5,825 nt of DNA from Desulfovibrionaceae bacterium (GTDB taxonomy: Bacteria; Desulfobacterota; Desulfovibrionia; Desulfovibrionales; Desulfovibrionaceae), in assembly GCA_009783115.1 (NCBI GenBank), contig WRHT01000102.1:1-5825 (forward strand). The letters run 5' to 3'. Numbering within the stretch: the first letter of the stretch is position 1; each line of letters begins with the position of its first letter. The position numbers were made by a program, and so were the translations under genes. The notes under the pieces were generated by a model that saw nothing but the letters and a program-made list of their open reading frames with translations, was not told where the DNA came from and made no database searches. Below are positions 4,694 to 5,825 of the stretch, in pieces.

Positions 4694-5825
4694 ATGTCCT
4701 TCACGGTTGAGCTGCCTCCTGACCCTGAGACGAGCCAAAGCCTGCTGCAAAGCATCTATCTTTCAGGGCTGGCCGAGCCGCCGCCACTCTGCGCAGGGAT
4801 GGGGCGCTGCGGCCGTTGCCGGGTGCGCTTTCCAGGTGATCCCCCTCCTCCCCTGCCCCAGGACAACGCTACCCTGTCCCGGGAGCTTCTGGAGCAGGGC
4901 TGGCGTTTATCCTGCTGCCGCCCGCCCATGCCCGGCGCCAGGCTGGAGCTGCCTAAAGAAGCGCGCTTGCCGGATAATATCGCCCCAAGCCCGGCGCCCC
5001 CAATTCCTTATCCCCCAACCATGGATTTGGCGGTGGATTTCGGCAGCTCTTCCCTGCATTTCGCCGCCGTGGGGCCGGATCTGCCCCAGGAAAACGATCC
5101 CCTGGCGGCGGAAGGAATTTTGATAAACCCGCAAATGGGCGCGGGGGGAGACGTGCTTTCACGGGTGGCCTTCGCCCTGGAACCGGAAGGCTTACAGCGT
5201 TTGAGCCGCCTTTCCCGCGCGGCCCTGGCCCGCATGCTGGAACAGACGCAAGACCGGCACAAGCGCGGGGTGCGGGAAATCTGCCTGGCAGCCAACAGCG
5301 CCATGACTTATCTGGTTCTGGGACTTGCGCCCTCCGGCCTGGCCGCGGCCCCTTACCGCCTGGACTATCGCGGAGGGGACTACGCGCGCCTGCCGGACCT
5401 GCCTCCGGTATGGGTCGCCCCCCTGGCCGGTCCGTTCATCGGCGGCGATTTGAGCGCCGGCTACGCGGCCCTGGCTTTCGGAAAAAACGCGGACTACCCC
5501 TTTATGCTGGCGGACTTGGGAACCAACGGCGAATTTATCCTGGCCCTTTCCCCTGAAGAAGCCTTGGCCGCGAGCCTGCCCCTGGGACCGGCCCTGGAAG
5601 GGGCGGGCATGCGCTGCGGGAGCGCCGCCGGCCCCGGAGTGATCACCGGGTTCACCCTCTCTCATCAGGGACCGGAGCCGGTTTTTTTTCCATCAGCCAA
5701 CTGGGATGGGCCGGCCTTGGGCATCTCCGGCAGCGGCTATCTTTCCCTGATCCGCTGCCTGCTCCAGGCCGGCCTTCTGCGGACGGACGGAGGTTTTTCC
5801 ACAAAACCGCCGACCCCGCTGGGGA
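4694..5825 (+). CDS. 2Fe-2S ferredoxin/ASKHA-domain protein, RACo-like (DUF4445), 3' end outside window
   Basis: The frame is open from the ATG at 4694 to the window end (377 codons seen). Residues 1-90 are a plant-type 2Fe-2S domain with Cys33-x5-Cys39-x2-Cys42 (LCAGMGRCGRCRVRF) and a fourth ligand at Cys74 or Cys75 (WRLSCCRP). A proline-rich linker (about 91-109) leads to an actin-like ATPase (ASKHA) domain. Its blocks match corrinoid-activating ATPases: phosphate-1-like DLAVDFGSSS (111-120), NPQMGAGGDVLSRV (145-158), ANSAMTYLVLGL, GPFIGGDLSAG, phosphate-2 ADLGTNGE (273-280), GPALEGAGMRCG, and adenosine-type GISGSGYLSLI. Such proteins use ATP and an electron from the iron-sulfur centre to return inactive Co(II) corrinoid to Co(I). 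I recall RACo as having a middle domain between linker and ASKHA; this protein leaves no room for one. The gene starts 6 bp after ftsX. The nearest purine run, GGGA (4677-4680), is a weak ribosome site, so coupling to ftsX is likely. The corrinoid partner is unknown. Confidence 0.82.
   Translation, partial: MSFTVELPPDPETSQSLLQSIYLSGLAEPPPLCAGMGRCGRCRVRFPGDPPPPLPQDNATLSRELLEQGWRLSCCRPPMPGARLELPKEARLPDNIAPSPAPPIPYPPTMDLAVDFGSSSLHFAAVGPDLPQENDPLAAEGILINPQMGAGGDVLSRVAFALEPEGLQRLSRLSRAALARMLEQTQDRHKRGVREICLAANSAMTYLVLGLAPSGLAAAPYRLDYRGGDYARLPDLPPVWVAPLAGPFIGGDLSAGYAALAFGKNADYPFMLADLGTNGEFILALSPEEALAASLPLGPALEGAGMRCGSAAGPGVITGFTLSHQGPEPVFFPSANWDGPALGISGSGYLSLIRCLLQAGLLRTDGGFSTKPPTPLG
5671..5689 (+). 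other. Terminator-like stem plus T8 tract inside the ASKHA gene
   Basis: ACCGG (5671-5675) and CCGGT (5678-5682) form a short GC stem whose last base starts a run of eight T (5682-5689), read in frame as GTT TTT TTT (Val-Phe-Phe). It resembles a minimal intrinsic terminator, and the T-run is also a slippage-prone site. The stem is only 5 bp with a 2-nt loop, so strong termination is unlikely. Confidence 0.25.

Noticed and set aside
4707..5123. A 138-codon plus-strand frame beginning at 4707
   Set aside because: It lies in another frame of the 2Fe-2S/ASKHA gene, whose protein shows clear cysteine and ATPase motifs through the same bases.

Overview
The window carries six genes, all on the plus strand, with no RNA gene, mobile element or CRISPR array that I can see. 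It is GC-rich and looks like an ordinary chromosomal segment of a Gram-negative, probably strictly anaerobic, bacterium. An LPS-heptose gene implies an outer membrane. The protein sequences and the 2Fe-2S/ASKHA gene suggest a Deltaproteobacterium of the Desulfovibrio type. That assignment is inferred from sequence style and was not tested by any search.

Layout: (1) Bases 2-490 hold the last half of an ADP-L-glycero-D-manno-heptose 6-epimerase (hldD). (2) A 69-bp gap with two mutually exclusive short hairpins and a strong GGAGG site leads into asnS (560-1930), a complete asparaginyl-tRNA synthetase. (3) A 155-bp, locally AT-rich gap (1931-2085) is the only plausible promoter region in the window. 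It contains two CTTGAC -35-like words 13 bp apart and repeated GGAAT/ATTCC words, one of which covers the next start codon. (4) A membrane-anchored, coiled-coil M23/LytM peptidase (2086-2988) is followed by ftsE (3012-3740) and ftsX (3740-4687). (5) Six bases after ftsX begins a 2Fe-2S/ASKHA protein of the RACo/DUF4445 type (from 4694), cut by the window end.

How the genes may work together: FtsE (ATPase) and FtsX (permease-like transducer) form a division complex that switches on peptidoglycan hydrolysis in the periplasm. In other bacteria its partner is a coiled-coil hydrolase or hydrolase activator (EnvC, CwlO, PcsB). The M23 protein directly upstream has the right architecture and keeps all five zinc/catalytic residues, so it is the natural candidate partner and probably an enzyme in its own right. 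The ASKHA protein belongs to a family that reductively reactivates corrinoid proteins. Its tight spacing suggests co-transcription with the division genes, but no functional link is evident.

The most unusual signals are an in-register A AAA AAC slippery heptamer directly before the overlapping ftsE stop/ftsX start, where a -1 shift would give an FtsE-FtsX fusion, and the placement of a compact corrinoid-activase-like gene in a division operon.
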